Made by a program: the position numbers and the translations under genes
Shown here: in pieces, positions 35,707-37,317 of the stretch
How positions within the stretch are numbered: the stretch's first letter is position 1
How the letters are laid out: every line of letters begins with the position of its first letter
DNA from: Bacteroidota bacterium
GTDB taxonomy: Bacteria > Bacteroidota > Bacteroidia > UKL13-3
Direction: 5' to 3'
Length of the DNA: 37,317 bases
Assembly (NCBI GenBank): GCA_947492885.1
Contig: CANLPK010000019.1
Location: 1 to 37,317 of the forward strand
Notes under the pieces: generated by a model
Told to the model about the DNA's origin: nothing
Databases searched by the model: none
Seen by the model: the letters and a program-made list of their open reading frames with translations, nothing else

Positions 35707-37316
35707 AGTTAGGCTACTACATATCGCTTTTGTTTTTGGGTATTTTTATTCAAGTAAGAGTTAATGCTCAAATTTCTCCTGGCGACTTATCCCAGAAACA
35801 TTCTGGATTAGAGGGGATGTCGAATTGTACAAAATGCCATGCAATAGGCAATGCAGTAACCAATCAAAATTGCTTGGCTTGTCATAAAGAAATTCAATCA
35901 CTACTCAACAGGAAAGGGGGGTATCATTCCGATGCAACAGTTATAAGTAAAAGGTGTGTTGAATGTCATAGTGATCATCATGGAAAGAAGTTTCAGATGA
36001 CTCGATTTGATCAGAAAACATTTAATCATAACCTCGCAGGATACAAATTGGAGAACTCACATGCACCAGTTGATTGTAAAAAATGCCACAAGACCGATTA
36101 TATCTCTGATAATGAAATTAAAAAAAGGGCTAATACATTTCTCGGCCTTCAGCAAGAATGTAATTCCTGTCACAAGGATTATCACCAAGGCACGTTAGAC
36201 AAGAAATGTAATTCGTGTCATGATACTAAAAAATTTAAACCGGCTCCTGGCTTCGATCATAATAAAGCTAAATTTAGGTTGAAAGGTGCACATACCAAAA
36301 CAACATGTATTGAATGCCATAAAAAAACCACCAAAAACGGAGCCGATTTTCAAACATTTACTGGTCTGAAGTTTTCTAGTTGTGTTGATTGTCATAAGGA
36401 TGTTCATAATGGGAAGTTTGGATTGAACTGTGCTAATTGTCATAATGATGAATCGTTTAAGAAGTTAAATCAGAATATCAGTAACTTTAATCATAATAAA
36501 ACCGATTATCCGCTTACTGGAAAACATGTAAAAGTAGAGTGCAGGTTATGCCATAAAAACAATAACTATCTCACTCCAATAAATACCACCCAATGTAAGA
36601 ATTGCCATACGGATTTTCATAAAGGCGATTTCATTAAAAATAATATTAATCCTGATTGTAAAGAATGCCATACTTTAGAGAAAGCTTTTACGTTTACAAC
36701 TTATGGAATTGAAAATCATCAAACCACCTCTTTTAAATTAGAAGGTTCACATATTGCTACTCCATGCGCCTCTTGCCATAAAAGTGAATCGCGATGGAAG
36801 TTTAAATCGGTTGGCCAGCAATGTGTCGATTGTCATAAGGATATTCATAATGGGCAGATAAGTGAAAAATACTATCCTAAGAGTGATTGTGCCAAGTGTC
36901 ATAATATGGAAGTTTGGACGACAGTTTTGTTTGATCATAATACCACCAATTGGAAACTCGAGGGTAATCATGCCAAGGCAACATGTAGGACTTGTCATTT
37001 CACTAAAATTACACCTCAGGAACCGATATCGAAACAGAAGTTCTCAGGGCTAGGAGTCAAATGCGCACAGTGCCACGATAATATTCACGGCAATCAATTT
37101 GAAGTGAATGGTGAAACCGATTGTATTCGTTGTCATAGTTCTAAAATAACTTGGGATGTTTCGAGCTTCGATCATTCGAAGACCCGCTTCCCATTAGATG
37201 GGAAGCATGTTAATGTAGCATGTGCTAAATGTCATAAAGAAACAAAAATTGAGAATCAAAAGGAAAGAAGGGTTTATAAATTATCTAAAATAAGATGTAT
37301 AGATTGTCATTCGTAA
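35703..37316 (+). CDS. 20-heme secreted cytochrome c
   Basis: Signal peptide MKLGYYISLLFLGIFIQVRVNAQ; 20 CxxCH motifs counted; TTG start overlaps the preceding TGA stop (TTGA); TAA stop at 37314-37316, so the gene is complete. Confidence 0.93.
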   Translation: MKLGYYISLLFLGIFIQVRVNAQISPGDLSQKHSGLEGMSNCTKCHAIGNAVTNQNCLACHKEIQSLLNRKGGYHSDATVISKRCVECHSDHHGKKFQMTRFDQKTFNHNLAGYKLENSHAPVDCKKCHKTDYISDNEIKKRANTFLGLQQECNSCHKDYHQGTLDKKCNSCHDTKKFKPAPGFDHNKAKFRLKGAHTKTTCIECHKKTTKNGADFQTFTGLKFSSCVDCHKDVHNGKFGLNCANCHNDESFKKLNQNISNFNHNKTDYPLTGKHVKVECRLCHKNNNYLTPINTTQCKNCHTDFHKGDFIKNNINPDCKECHTLEKAFTFTTYGIENHQTTSFKLEGSHIATPCASCHKSESRWKFKSVGQQCVDCHKDIHNGQISEKYYPKSDCAKCHNMEVWTTVLFDHNTTNWKLEGNHAKATCRTCHFTKITPQEPISKQKFSGLGVKCAQCHDNIHGNQFEVNGETDCIRCHSSKITWDVSSFDHSKTRFPLDGKHVNVACAKCHKETKIENQKERRVYKLSKIRCIDCHS

Positions 37317-37317
37317 T

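Noticed and set aside
1-37317. CRISPR arrays, tRNA/rRNA genes, insertion sequences
   Set aside because: None seen by reading: no regularly spaced identical repeats, no tRNA-like TTCRA-containing cloverleaf in intergenic gaps, no transposase motifs or terminal inverted repeats.

Overview
AT-rich chromosomal segment from a member of the Bacteroidota. Evidence is TAnnTTTG-type -7 boxes, T9SS sorting-domain proteins, a SusC-like N-terminal domain on a TonB receptor, and the 29-aa AURKAIP1/COX24 mini-protein. Left part (1-5.5 kb): housekeeping genes (FG-GAP repeat protein running off the edge, rpe, DUF721/DciA-like, RNase G, AURKAIP1/COX24 mini-protein, TPR protein, YajQ). Middle (5.6-20.1 kb): a redox/nitrosative-stress neighbourhood with an MbnP/MbnH-like pair, two Rrf2 regulators with three Cys each, a DUF2249-ScdA_N-hemerythrin RIC protein, tandem tryptophanase and tyrosine phenol-lyase, a PNPOx-like protein, NorC plus a NorB-like protein with substituted catalytic-site residues, QueD/PTPS, an uncharacterised nitronate-monooxygenase-like protein, nadB and nadA. 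Right part: a lipocalin-like lipoprotein, a TonB receptor/flavodoxin-fold reductase/LytS-LytTR operon, two T9SS cargo proteins, a tightly coupled three-gene cassette that may be related to type VI/contractile-system effector clusters, and a three-gene electron-transfer module (b-type cytochrome, ferredoxin/flavoprotein fusion, 20-heme cytochrome c). The strongest leads are the 20-heme conduit module with non-canonical ferredoxin motifs, the altered NorB active site, and the 30.4-33.1 kb cassette. No search tools were available. Family assignments come from motif recognition and remembered reference sequences.
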